A stretch of 64,000 nt of DNA from Lachnospiraceae bacterium (GTDB lineage: Bacteria; Bacillota; Clostridia; Lachnospirales; Lachnospiraceae). This document shows, one piece after another, positions 8,353 through 20,465 of this stretch. Numbering within the stretch: position 1 is the first letter of the stretch; every line of letters starts with the position of its first letter. Made by a program: the position numbers and the translations under genes. The stretch spans positions 1 through 64,000 of the forward strand of contig JAFSYI010000059.1 in NCBI GenBank assembly GCA_017450065.1, read 5' to 3'. The notes beneath the pieces are model-generated. The model worked only from the letters and a program-made list of their open reading frames with translations. It was not told where the DNA came from and ran no database searches.

Positions 8353-9357
8353 ATGAAGACAGAAAACAGGAAGATCACGATAGATGATGTTGCCAGGGCT
8401 CTTAATATATCCAAGACCACTGTTTCGAGAGCCATATCCGGAAAAGGCAGGGTCGGAGAGAAGACCCGGAACATGGTCATGGAATATATTAAGGAGAACA
8501 ACTACAGACCGAATCCCATCGCGAAGGGTCTGGCCGAGAGCAGGACATATAATATTGCAGTTGTATGGCCGGCTGATTACGACTATATGGATCTTCCGTT
8601 TTTTCAGCGCTGTGTCGTAGGCATGAATAAGATCACATCCGCAAATGATATGGATATACTGATCTGCATGACCAGAGGTGAGGATATAGGTGAGCTTGCA
8701 AGGATAGTTGAAAATAAGAAGGCAGACGGAGTGATACTTACAAGAACTCTTATAGAAGATCCTGCGGCTGATTATCTTATTTCCAGAGGATTTCCGTTCG
8801 TTTCGATCGGGACCAGCACCAATGATGAGATTATAACAGTAGATAACAATAACTTTGATGCATGCAGAGAGCTTACTGCGATACTGGCAACGCAGAAGAC
8901 AAAAAAACTGGCACTACTGGGAGGAGATCCGAATCATGTGATCACGCATACCAGATATAAGGGTTTTGAGGCGGGTCTTAAACAGGCGGGTGCAAGAGTC
9001 AATGAGAAGCTTGTAAACCTTGGGGTGAATACAGAACGCAGGGTTTCCGAGCTGTTAAATGAATACATGAAGCTTGGAGCAGAGTGCATCATATGTATGG
9101 ATGACATGCTCTGCGACATGCTGATCAGGTGCTGCCGAAATGAGGGAGTGGATATACCGGGTGATCTAAGGATTGCCTCGTTCTATGACAGCAAGCTGCT
9201 GGCTAATTCGGATCCTCCGATAACCTCTCTTCATTTCGATGATTTTATGATAGGACAGCGTGCTGCCGAAATGATCCTCAGACTAACAAACGGTGATGAG
9301 GTTGAAAAAGAAGTTATAGATGAATACGAGGTTATTTTAAAAGGCAGTACGAAATAA
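8353..9357 (+). CDS. LacI-family transcriptional regulator
   Basis: A 334-residue repressor with the N-terminal LacI helix-turn-helix (ITIDDVARALNISKTTVSRAISGKGRVGEKTR) and hinge helix region, then a periplasmic-binding-protein-like sensor domain (VDNNNFDACRELT, ALLGGDPNHVITHTRYKGF, ASFYDSKLLANSDPPITSL). It lies just before the importer and beta-galactosidase genes. LacI-like operators are found between its stop codon and the importer promoter, so it most likely controls that operon in response to an imported galactoside. No good ribosome binding site precedes the ATG. Confidence 0.9.
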   Translation: MKTENRKITIDDVARALNISKTTVSRAISGKGRVGEKTRNMVMEYIKENNYRPNPIAKGLAESRTYNIAVVWPADYDYMDLPFFQRCVVGMNKITSANDMDILICMTRGEDIGELARIVENKKADGVILTRTLIEDPAADYLISRGFPFVSIGTSTNDEIITVDNNNFDACRELTAILATQKTKKLALLGGDPNHVITHTRYKGFEAGLKQAGARVNEKLVNLGVNTERRVSELLNEYMKLGAECIICMDDMLCDMLIRCCRNEGVDIPGDLRIASFYDSKLLANSDPPITSLHFDDFMIGQRAAEMILRLTNGDEVEKEVIDEYEVILKGSTK

Positions 9358-9373
9358 GCACAAACGGTTGCAC
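9358..9373. promoter_or_regulatory. LacI-type operator candidate 1
   Basis: GCACAAACGGTTGCAC is an imperfect CG-centred palindrome of the type bound by LacI/GalR proteins. It starts right after the regulator stop codon. Confidence 0.45.
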
Positions 9374-9427
9374 AATCCGATGGCGGGAAGTCTTGAAAAA
9401 AGTATTTGCCCGCAGATCGGTTGTGCA
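9369..9427. repeat. Long imperfect inverted repeat
   Basis: TGCACAATCCGAT and ATCGGTTGTGCA face each other around an inner GCGGG...CCCGC pair. The structure could be the regulator gene's terminator, paired operators for DNA looping, or both. Confidence 0.5.
9411..9427. promoter_or_regulatory. LacI-type operator candidate 2
   Basis: CGCAGATCGGTTGTGCA shares the CGGTTG half-site of the other two candidates. Confidence 0.4.
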
Positions 9428-9470
9428 CATTCAACAAAAATCCCATCGAATAATTGAATAACTATACAGA

Positions 9471-9499
9471 TTGACAATCAGCGGTCAGTAATGTATTCT
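9471..9499 (+). promoter_or_regulatory. Sigma-70-type promoter of the galactoside importer operon
   Basis: TTGACA and TATTCT are separated by 17 bases. It is the best promoter match upstream of the first sugar-binding protein and is overlapped downstream by an operator-like site. Confidence 0.75.
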
Positions 9500-9505
9500 T
9501 TAATC

Positions 9506-9522
9506 GCGCAACCGATTGCACA
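9506..9522. promoter_or_regulatory. LacI-type operator candidate 3, at the transcription start
   Basis: GCGCAACCGATTGCACA contains GCAA-CCGA-TTGC, a CG-centred palindrome. It begins six bases after the -10 box, where bound repressor would block initiation. Confidence 0.65.
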
Positions 9523-9742
9523 TGAGTAATACGGATATGTCGGTACGATGTAGGTTCTGTGGGAAAGATGTGCTTGAGAGGGAGAATCTGCAGGAAAGGA
9601 TGGATCTCAAAGGAAGATTGATTTGTACGATTTTCCGTGAGGAGTCCGGTATTAACACCGGTCGGGTGGCGTACAGCAGTTTATGAAAAGGATTCGTCAT
9701 GAGGAATTCGCAGCCTTATGACAAGAAGGAGGGTTGAAAGGA

Positions 9743-11155
9743 ATGAAAAGAAAATTATTGGGAATGCTTCTTACAGTATCAATGACAGCTACGATACTTG
9801 CAGGCTGTGGAGGAGCTGCTCCGGCAGCAGGGGCAGGCGGGGCAGACAGTTCTTCGCCGGAAACACAGACTTCCGACACTGCAGGAGCATCTGCGGAAGA
9901 TGCCAAGGAAGCTGATACACAGGATGCTTCAGCAGATACGGGAAGCGCAGGAAGCGGTGACAGCACACTTACTGTTTGGACATGGGATCCTAATTTCAAC
10001 ATTTATTCGATAACTGAAGCTGAGAAGATTTATCAGAAAGAAAATCCTGATTTCAAGCTTGAAATAGTTGAGACACCATGGGAGGATATGCAGACCAATC
10101 TCGGTACGATCCTTGGCTCAGGGAATCTTTCACAGCTGCCGGATATCCTTCTTATGCAGGATTTTGCTTTCCAGAAATATGCAATAACATATCCTGATAT
10201 GTTTACCGATCTTACAGGTTCGGGTATTGATTTCTCCAAGTTCGGTCCCGGTAAACTGGGTGAGTCAACGGTTGACGGAAAGAACCTCGGCGTTCCGTTT
10301 GATGCGGGTACAGAGGTGGCATGCTACAGAAAGGACATACTTGAGCAGGCCGGTTACACGGTTGAGGATCTTACTGATATAGACTGGGATAAATTTATCG
10401 AGATCGGTAAGGATGTTAAGGCTAAGACGGGATATTCTCTTTTCTCGACTCAGGCAGGCAGCGCTGACTTTATCATGCAGATGATACAGTCCGCAGGCGG
10501 AAAGATTTGGAAGGATGACGGTACACCTGATTTCGTCGGAAATGAAATACTTGTCAAGAGTCTTGAGACCTATAAGGAACTTTTTGATACAGGTGTAATG
10601 GATACAGGTAACAGCTGGGATGAATATATTGCTACATTTACAAGCGGAAAGACGCTTGGTACCATAAACGGATGCTGGATAATCGCATCGGTTCAGGCCG
10701 ATGAAACACAGTCCGGACTCTGGAGCCTTACCAATATGCCCAAGCTGTCCGGTATCAGCTCGGCAACGAACTACTCCAACCAGGGCGGTTCGACATGGGT
10801 TATTACTTCAAACTGTAAGAATGTTGAACTTGCAAGTGATTTCTTCGCAAAGACATTTGCCGGAAGCAACGAACTTTATGACACCATTCTTCCCGGATGT
10901 GCCGCAATATCATGCTGGACTCCCGCAGCTTCTTCAAGCGTATATTCTGAGCCGATAGAGTTCTTCGGAGGTGAGAAGATATATTCAAAGATAGCTGATT
11001 TCGGTGCAAAGGTTCCTGCGTTTGAAAGAGGTGTTTACTTTACTGAAGCCAATACTGCCATCGCTACCGCAGCAACCAATATCGTAAACGGTGCCGACAT
11101 TGAGAAGGAACTTGAAGCTGCTGAAGAGACCGTTAACTTTAATATGGGTAATTAA
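9743..11155 (+). CDS. ABC transporter sugar-binding lipoprotein (family 1)
   Basis: This 470-residue extracellular binding protein has a lipoprotein signal (ILAGCGG) and an acidic/Ala-rich linker of about 60 residues before the binding fold (LTVWTWDPNFNIYSITEAEKIY). Typical cluster B features are visible: VPFDAGTEVACYRKDILEQAGY and TLGTINGCWI. I chose the ATG nine bases after GAAGGAGGG; an in-frame TTG sits directly against that site and is unlikely. Two permease genes follow and no ATPase gene. Position behind a LacI regulator and before two beta-galactosidase genes suggests a galactosidic oligosaccharide ligand. Confidence 0.9.
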   Translation: MKRKLLGMLLTVSMTATILAGCGGAAPAAGAGGADSSSPETQTSDTAGASAEDAKEADTQDASADTGSAGSGDSTLTVWTWDPNFNIYSITEAEKIYQKENPDFKLEIVETPWEDMQTNLGTILGSGNLSQLPDILLMQDFAFQKYAITYPDMFTDLTGSGIDFSKFGPGKLGESTVDGKNLGVPFDAGTEVACYRKDILEQAGYTVEDLTDIDWDKFIEIGKDVKAKTGYSLFSTQAGSADFIMQMIQSAGGKIWKDDGTPDFVGNEILVKSLETYKELFDTGVMDTGNSWDEYIATFTSGKTLGTINGCWIIASVQADETQSGLWSLTNMPKLSGISSATNYSNQGGSTWVITSNCKNVELASDFFAKTFAGSNELYDTILPGCAAISCWTPAASSSVYSEPIEFFGGEKIYSKIADFGAKVPAFERGVYFTEANTAIATAATNIVNGADIEKELEAAEETVNFNMGN

Positions 11156-11237
11156 GGTGTTGTGACTATTGAAGAAAACTGTTGAAGATTTGCGGATGTT
11201 TATAAATACAGCAGTATGACAGATAAGGTCATGTTTC

Positions 11238-11291
11238 ATCAGGGGTGGAGTGACATAGGGACAGAGGACTCCCCGGCACTTCACCCCTGAT
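11238..11291. repeat. Hairpin between binding-protein and permease genes
   Basis: ATCAGGGGTGGAGTG pairs with CACTTCACCCCTGAT over 15 positions with one mismatch. The loop contains GGGACAGAGGACTCCCC, which looks like a damaged REP. There is no T run, so it more likely stabilises the binding-protein message or tempers readthrough than ends transcription. Confidence 0.65.
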
Positions 11292-11301
11292 CTTAGATTT
11301 T

Positions 11302-11322
11302 AAGCCTGTTCTGTATAGTTAC
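11302..11322. repeat. Partial copy of the TATTCAGAACAG repeat terminus
   Basis: AAGCCTGTTCTGTATAGTTAC differs in two positions from GAGCCTGTTCTGAATAGTTAC, the end of the element at 13060-13202. Confidence 0.5.
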
Positions 11323-11363
11323 GATTTTGTACGAAATAAGACAAGATCCGAAAGGGATATTCC

Positions 11364-12248
11364 ATGAAATCAAAAACCAGATTAAATCAAAGACGAAATA
11401 TTTACGGATGGCTGTTTCTGATCCCTGCAGTCGTACTTATTGCGACAATGAGTTTTGCCCCTGCAGTGAGTGCTCTTATAACTTCCTTTAAGACCGGGAA
11501 CGGTGCGGACCTGCACTTCGGCGGGTTGAAGAATTACTCAAGGATATTGAAGGATGCTGTGTTCGTTCAGTCGATCAAGAACTGTTTTTTCTATCTGATA
11601 ATACAGGTGCCCATCATGCTTATACTGGCACTTATACTCGCGTCAATGCTTAATAACAACAAGCTTCGTTTCAAAGGTATAATGCGGACCTGTATCTTTC
11701 TTCCCTGTGCGACCTCGCTGGTGGCCTACTCGATCATCTTCAGGACTCTGTTTGCCACAGATGGATTTGTGAATCTTGTAGCCACGAAGCTGCATATTAT
11801 TTCCGAGCCGTACAATTTCCTGGCTCATCCGACAAGTGCCAAGATCGTGATCATCATTGCCCTTGTATGGAGATGGACAGGATACAATATGGTCTTTTAT
11901 CTGGCCGGTCTGCAGAACATCGAATACTCGGTATATGAGGCGGCTAAGATTGACGGCGCATCGGCACTTCAGACATTCTTAAGGATTACGATACCGCTGC
12001 TCAAACCGACGATACTGCTTACGGCAATAATGTCGACAAACGGTACACTGCAGCTGTTCGACGAATCGGTCAACCTTACAAACGGAGGTCCGTCCAATGC
12101 CAGCATAACAATGTCTCATTACATTTACAATCAGGCATTTCAGGGTGTTCCCAAGTTCGGTTATACATCGGCGATGTCCTTTGTAATACTTTTCCTGGTT
12201 GCGATTCTTGCGGCCGTGCAGTTGAAAGTAGGTGATAAACGTGACTGA
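11364..12248 (+). CDS. ABC sugar transporter permease (MalF/UgpA type)
   Basis: A 294-residue inner-membrane permease with six predicted membrane segments, starting NIYGWLFLIPAVVLIATMSFAPAVSAL. The ATPase-contact EAA loop is visible as YEAAKIDGASALQTFLRITIPLLKP. The ATG follows AAAGGGA. It overlaps the next permease gene by a few bases, which implies translational coupling. It should form the channel with the next gene product and receive substrate from the binding protein upstream. Confidence 0.92.
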   Translation: MKSKTRLNQRRNIYGWLFLIPAVVLIATMSFAPAVSALITSFKTGNGADLHFGGLKNYSRILKDAVFVQSIKNCFFYLIIQVPIMLILALILASMLNNNKLRFKGIMRTCIFLPCATSLVAYSIIFRTLFATDGFVNLVATKLHIISEPYNFLAHPTSAKIVIIIALVWRWTGYNMVFYLAGLQNIEYSVYEAAKIDGASALQTFLRITIPLLKPTILLTAIMSTNGTLQLFDESVNLTNGGPSNASITMSHYIYNQAFQGVPKFGYTSAMSFVILFLVAILAAVQLKVGDKRD

Positions 12249-13050
12249 GAAAAACAAGCTGATAATTCAGTATATTGTGTTGATCTTTGCATCGGTCATA
12301 TCGGTTTTTCCTTTGGTATGGATGATGATAGCCGCTACCAACAGGACTGTGGATATCATAGCGGGAAAGCTTACGTTCGGAACCCAGCTTGTGACCAATT
12401 ACAACAATCTGATCGCAAATCAGGATATATTCCGCGGATTTATGAACTCCGTGAAGTATTCGGTGATCCAGACGCTCGTATCCATTCTTATATGTTCACT
12501 TGCGGGATATGGATTTGAGGTCTTCCATGATAAGGTGAAGGATGCTTTGATGGCTTTGATCCTTATGTCGATGATGATCCCGTTTGTGGCTCTTATGATA
12601 CCTCTTTTCAGGATGTTTTCGAGCGTGGGACTTCTGAATTCCACGTTGGGATTTATACTTCCGTCATTGTCCACTCCGTTTCTGATCATGCTGTTCAGGG
12701 CTGCGGCAAGATCATTCCCTGCGGAGATGATAGAGGCTGCACGTATTGACGGGTTGAACGAATTCGGGATTTTCTTCCGTATGTTTATTCCTACTATGAG
12801 ATCGACTTTTGCGGCAGCTCTTACGGTTACCTTCATGAATGCGTGGAATAACTATATATGGCCCAAGGTCATCATGCAGGATTCAAAGGCACAGACACTG
12901 CCGATGATGATCAGTAATCTGACGAGCGGTTACTTCACGGATTACGGTGCGCTCATGCTTGCTGTTTTGATAACCACACTTCCGACAGCTGTACTTTTTC
13001 TTGCTTTGCAGAAGAATTTCGCAGAGGGTATTACAGGTGCGGTTAAATAA
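12241..13050 (+). CDS. ABC sugar transporter permease (MalG/UgpE type)
   Basis: A 269-residue partner permease with about six membrane segments and the EAA loop IEAARIDGLNEFGIFFRMFIPTMRS. I chose the GTG that overlaps the stop of the upstream permease and follows AGGTGA; another in-frame GTG nine bases earlier is possible. It ends with the family's common C-terminus (EGITGAVK). Confidence 0.9.
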   Translation: MTEKNKLIIQYIVLIFASVISVFPLVWMMIAATNRTVDIIAGKLTFGTQLVTNYNNLIANQDIFRGFMNSVKYSVIQTLVSILICSLAGYGFEVFHDKVKDALMALILMSMMIPFVALMIPLFRMFSSVGLLNSTLGFILPSLSTPFLIMLFRAAARSFPAEMIEAARIDGLNEFGIFFRMFIPTMRSTFAAALTVTFMNAWNNYIWPKVIMQDSKAQTLPMMISNLTSGYFTDYGALMLAVLITTLPTAVLFLALQKNFAEGITGAVK

Positions 13051-13059
13051 GAGATAAAG

Positions 13060-13202
13060 GTAACTATTCAGAACAGGCTCAAAATACTTCGTATTTTTCG
13101 CTGTTTTGGATTCATCCAATACATAAATTTATAAAATACAGTTCTTACAAGCAAGCTTGACGCCCTGTATTTTAAAATTTATGTGCTGTTCTGAATAGTT
13201 AC
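13060..13202. mobile_element. MITE-like structured repeat of 143 bp
   Basis: The element has perfect 17-bp terminal inverted repeats GTAACTATTCAGAACAG. An inner inverted repeat lies at 13121-13141 and 13165-13184 (ACATAAATTT...AAATTTATGT), and AAAATACTTCGTATTTT is a short palindrome. It carries no gene and fills most of the gap between the permease and GH42 genes. Partial copies of its end occur near 11302, 15443 and 30788. No transposase for it is in the window. Confidence 0.7.
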
Positions 13203-13248
13203 AGATAAAGATATAATGAATATTCGACAGATGTAACGGAGAATTGAA

Positions 13249-15339
13249 ATGTTTGAACATAAAGGAGTAAATAAAATACTGTACGGCGGCGATTACAATC
13301 CTGAACAGTGGGATGAAGCAACGAGGGATGAAGATATGATCATGCTCCCGAAGGCCAGGGTGGATATGGTCACTCTTAATGTTTTTTCATGGGCCAGGCT
13401 TCAGCCGTCGGAAAATGTTTATGATTTTTCGGATCTTGACAGTATTGTTAAGAGAGTGACGGATAAGGGGATGAAGATATGTATGGGCACTTCCACTGCT
13501 GCATATCCGGCATGGATGGCGAAAAAGTATCCTGATATCCTGCGGGTTGATTTCGAGGGAAGAAAGAAAAAATACGGAACACGCCATAATGCCTGCCCCA
13601 ATTCGCCGACATACAGAAAGTATTCGGTCCTGTTGGCAAAAAGACTGGCGGAGCATTTCAGAAATCAGGATAATATTGTTATATGGCATATAAATAATGA
13701 GTACAGCGGTACCTGTTACTGTGAAAACTGCGAGCGTGCATTCAGAGAGTGGCTTAAGAATAAATACGGTACACTTGATAAGCTGAACAGAGTGTGGAAT
13801 ACCGCATTCTGGAGTCACACGTTTTATGACTGGGATGAGATAGTTGCACCCAATGAACTGTCTGAATACCCGGGTGGATCGAAGAGTCAGTTTACAGGAC
13901 TTACTCTGGATTATATGAGGTTCAGCTCCGATTCGATACTTCAGAATTATATCGATGAAAGAGATGCGATAAAAGGAGTAATAAATGACGCACTTTGCAC
14001 CACCAACATGATGAATGTGTTCAAGGGACTGGATTATCGCAGGTGGGCAAAGGAGATCGATATTGCGTCCTGGGACAATTATCCCCAGAAGTTCACGAGT
14101 CCGTATTATGATGCGTTTGCCCATGAGCTGATCAGAGGCCTGAAGGGTGGAGAACCGTTCATACTTATGGAGCAGTCGCCTTCTGTGACTAACTGGATGC
14201 CCATAAACAGTCTGAAGCGTCCCGGACAGATGCGACGGTTCAGCTATGAAGCCATGGCCCACGGTGCGGACGCTCTGATGTTCTTCCAGATGAGGCAGTC
14301 ACCTGCGGGAGCCGAAATGTATCACGGAGCACTGATCGATCATTCGGGAAGGGATGATACAAGAGTGTTCAGGGAATGTTCGGCTTTTGGAGAGGAGCTG
14401 AAGAAGCTGGGGAACGCGCCGCTTGGAGGGAAGGCGGATGCCAAATGTGCAATAGTGTTCGACTGGCCGACGTGGTGGGCTCTGGAGGATGTTGGCGGTA
14501 TAACATCCAGAGTCAGATACCCCGATGAGATACTTAAGTTTTACAGAGCTCTGTTTGAAAGTAATGTGCCGGTAGATATCATAGGGCCGGAGGATGATTT
14601 TTCCAAATACCGCATTGTCATTGCTCCTCTGTTTTATATGGTCGGTGACGGAGTGAAGGAGCGGATGGAAGATTATGTAAGTAAGGGCGGGATACTGCTG
14701 TTTACTTATTACTCGGGCTATGTTGACGAAAACGCACATATCCTTAAGGGAGGATATCCCGGATGCCTGAGGGAGCTTATCGGAGCAAGGATTGAGGAAA
14801 GCGATCTGCTGTATGAGGATATGGATCATTTCGTATGCGATGGTGTGTGGATACCGGGGCATGTGGATGACATGAGTAATTCTTTCACATACAACGGGGT
14901 TGAGTATCCGGCTTATAAGATATGTGATATAATGTATGTTGAGGGGGCTCAGGTACTGTCTGTGTTTAACGAGGATTTCTACAGCGGTCATCCGGCAATT
15001 ACCAGAAACAGTATGGGTAAAGGGTTTACCTACTATGTGGCGACAAGTTCTTCAGCTGAGTTCTATTCTGATCTGATAAAGAATCTGTGCGATGAAGCAG
15101 GTATCGGGAATGCCTTTGATATGTCCATAGAGGCGGTTAAGGAATGGGAAGGTATTGAAATAGCGGTAAGGCAAAATGATGCGAAGAAAGTGTATTATCT
15201 TATAAATCATACAGATGAGGAGAAAGAAGTAATGTTTCCGTTTGATGGGGAAGAGCTTACGGAAAATGTCCGGGTTGAGGCAGGACAGACTGTGACGCTT
15301 GCCGGAACGGGAGTGAAGGTTATCTGCGTAAAGCTGTAG
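13249..15339 (+). CDS. Beta-galactosidase, glycoside hydrolase family 42
   Basis: A 696-residue intracellular GH42 enzyme (no signal peptide) of normal family length. It opens with the typical NKILYGGDYNPEQW. The acid/base is E151 in HINNEYSG and the nucleophile is E308 in ILMEQSPS. The cysteine cluster CYCENCERAF after the acid/base is the zinc site found in many GH42 enzymes. A trimerisation domain (about 390-620) and a small beta domain follow. It acts on terminal beta-galactose of short oligosaccharides and is placed to process what the upstream importer delivers. CGGAGA precedes the ATG. Confidence 0.93.
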   Translation: MFEHKGVNKILYGGDYNPEQWDEATRDEDMIMLPKARVDMVTLNVFSWARLQPSENVYDFSDLDSIVKRVTDKGMKICMGTSTAAYPAWMAKKYPDILRVDFEGRKKKYGTRHNACPNSPTYRKYSVLLAKRLAEHFRNQDNIVIWHINNEYSGTCYCENCERAFREWLKNKYGTLDKLNRVWNTAFWSHTFYDWDEIVAPNELSEYPGGSKSQFTGLTLDYMRFSSDSILQNYIDERDAIKGVINDALCTTNMMNVFKGLDYRRWAKEIDIASWDNYPQKFTSPYYDAFAHELIRGLKGGEPFILMEQSPSVTNWMPINSLKRPGQMRRFSYEAMAHGADALMFFQMRQSPAGAEMYHGALIDHSGRDDTRVFRECSAFGEELKKLGNAPLGGKADAKCAIVFDWPTWWALEDVGGITSRVRYPDEILKFYRALFESNVPVDIIGPEDDFSKYRIVIAPLFYMVGDGVKERMEDYVSKGGILLFTYYSGYVDENAHILKGGYPGCLRELIGARIEESDLLYEDMDHFVCDGVWIPGHVDDMSNSFTYNGVEYPAYKICDIMYVEGAQVLSVFNEDFYSGHPAITRNSMGKGFTYYVATSSSAEFYSDLIKNLCDEAGIGNAFDMSIEAVKEWEGIEIAVRQNDAKKVYYLINHTDEEKEVMFPFDGEELTENVRVEAGQTVTLAGTGVKVICVKL

Positions 15340-15387
15340 AAGACAAATGCTTGTGCGGGTACTTGCTTCGGCTTATAATATCAAGGA

Positions 15388-15415
15388 GAAGCTATCGCTG
15401 ACGGTAGCTTCTTTT
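15388..15415 (+). terminator. Intrinsic terminator after the GH42 gene
   Basis: A ten-pair stem GAAGCTATCG-ctga-CGGTAGCTTC with one G:T pair is followed by TTTT. It separates the GH42 and GH2 transcription units. Confidence 0.8.
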
Positions 15416-15425
15416 GGTATAATAG

Positions 15426-18755
<3,330 letters not shown>

Positions 18756-18866
18756 ATAAAAGGTTAAAATCACACAGAAATCATGTCTGCACAGGTTGAA
18801 GATGATCATGCCCTGTGATAGATTAAAGAAGAGTCATCTGTGAAAAGGAGATGTGAAGTAATTAAA

Positions 18867-20432
18867 ATGAAGGATATATGTATATTAATAAAGGAACTTG
18901 CTGATTACGGTGTGCGCAGCCGGCTGGTTGAGAAGGATGATGTGACCTATACAGTAAATCGTCTGTTGGAGCTGTTTGGAATTGATGAGTACAAGGCAGA
19001 CAGTGAAGTGACTGCGGATATCTCAGACAGGAGTAAAACATACGATAAAGGGGACAATAAACAGGACGATCTGTATGATGGACTCCATGATATTCTTAAG
19101 GAAATGCTTGATTATGCCGTTGGAAAAGGTTTGATCGAGGACTCAGGTGCGAACCGCGATCTGTTTGATACAAAGATCATGGGACTGCTCACGCCGCCGC
19201 CGTCGGTCGTCAGGAAACGCTTCAAAGAGCTGTATGAAAGCTCCCCGAAGGAAGCAACGGATTATTATTATGATTTCTCCAAAGCTACAGACTACATAAG
19301 GACTGACCGTATTAAGAAGGACGAGAAGTGGTCAAGCGATACAGAGTTCGGAACGATAGATATAACCATTAATCTTTCAAAGCCTGAGAAGGATCCGCGT
19401 GATATAGCAAAGGCGGGCACAGCTAAGAAGTCCGGTTATCCGGCATGTCTTCTCTGCCGTGAGAATGAAGGGTATGCGGGACATCTGTCCCATCCTGCCA
19501 GACAGAATCACAGGATAGTGCCGGTCACCCTGTGCGGTGAGCAGTATTATCTTCAATATTCACCTTATGTATATTACAACGAGCACTGTATTATCTTTAA
19601 TCATGACCACATTCCGATGAGGATAGACAGGATGACCTTTGCCAAGCTGTTTGATTTCGTAAGGCAGTTCCCGCATTACAATGTGGGGTCCAATGCCGAC
19701 CTTCCGATAGTCGGAGGTTCCATACTGAGCCATGATCATTTCCAGGGCGGCAATTATGAATTTCCTATGGCAAGGGCGGTATATGAATCGGAATTCGGGC
19801 TTAAGGGTTATGACTCGGTGCATGCGGGAAGGATCAAGTGGCCGTTGTCAGCCATAAGACTTCAGGGTAAAGACATTGATAAACTGGTTGACGCCTCGGA
19901 TCATATTCTTACTGCGTGGAGAGCGTATTCCGATGAGGAGGCGTTCATATTTGCATACACAGACGAGAACGGTAAGAAGGTTCCGCACAATACCATAACC
20001 CCGATAGTCAGGATGAGGGGGGATATGTATGAGATAGATCTTACGCTCAGGAATAATATAACCACAGACAGATATCCTCTCGGAGTATATCATCCTCATC
20101 AGGAGTATCATCATATTAAGAAGGAGAACATAGGTCTTATCGAGGTTATGGGACTGGCGATTCTTCCCGCAAGGCTTAAGAAGGAAATGGCGGTGCTTAA
20201 GGAAGCAATCCTTGAAGGAAAGGATTTAAGAGAGGATGAGCTTACCGCATCACATGCTGACTGGGCAGAGCAGTGGATGAAGAAATATGATGGAGCATAT
20301 AAGGATAATATTGACGTGATCATAAGAGATGAGATAGCGGAAGTGTTCTCTCATGTCCTTGAGAATGCCGGAGTGTATAAGAGGGATGAGAAGGGTATTG
20401 CTGCATTCGACCGTTTCATAGCCTCACTGTAA
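18867..20432 (+). CDS. galT: Galactose-1-phosphate uridylyltransferase, Firmicutes type
   Basis: A 521-residue cytoplasmic Leloir enzyme that exchanges UMP between UDP-glucose and galactose-1-phosphate. It belongs to the longer Gram-positive class: CLLCRENEGYAGHLSHPARQNHR, then the histidine site ILSHDHFQGGNYEFPMA and the C-terminal YHPHQEYHHIKKENIGLIEVMGLAILP. It follows the beta-galactosidase gene by about 110 bases and supplies the route for the released galactose; galK and galE are not in the window. The start is uncertain: AAAAGGAGA lies 16 bases before the ATG, which is long, and an upstream in-frame GTG has only a weak site. Family alignment favours the ATG (MKDICILIKELADYG). Confidence 0.93.
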   Translation: MKDICILIKELADYGVRSRLVEKDDVTYTVNRLLELFGIDEYKADSEVTADISDRSKTYDKGDNKQDDLYDGLHDILKEMLDYAVGKGLIEDSGANRDLFDTKIMGLLTPPPSVVRKRFKELYESSPKEATDYYYDFSKATDYIRTDRIKKDEKWSSDTEFGTIDITINLSKPEKDPRDIAKAGTAKKSGYPACLLCRENEGYAGHLSHPARQNHRIVPVTLCGEQYYLQYSPYVYYNEHCIIFNHDHIPMRIDRMTFAKLFDFVRQFPHYNVGSNADLPIVGGSILSHDHFQGGNYEFPMARAVYESEFGLKGYDSVHAGRIKWPLSAIRLQGKDIDKLVDASDHILTAWRAYSDEEAFIFAYTDENGKKVPHNTITPIVRMRGDMYEIDLTLRNNITTDRYPLGVYHPHQEYHHIKKENIGLIEVMGLAILPARLKKEMAVLKEAILEGKDLREDELTASHADWAEQWMKKYDGAYKDNIDVIIRDEIAEVFSHVLENAGVYKRDEKGIAAFDRFIASL

Positions 20433-20465
20433 TAATTTTATTTTTGTAAACAAGGAGACAGAAGC

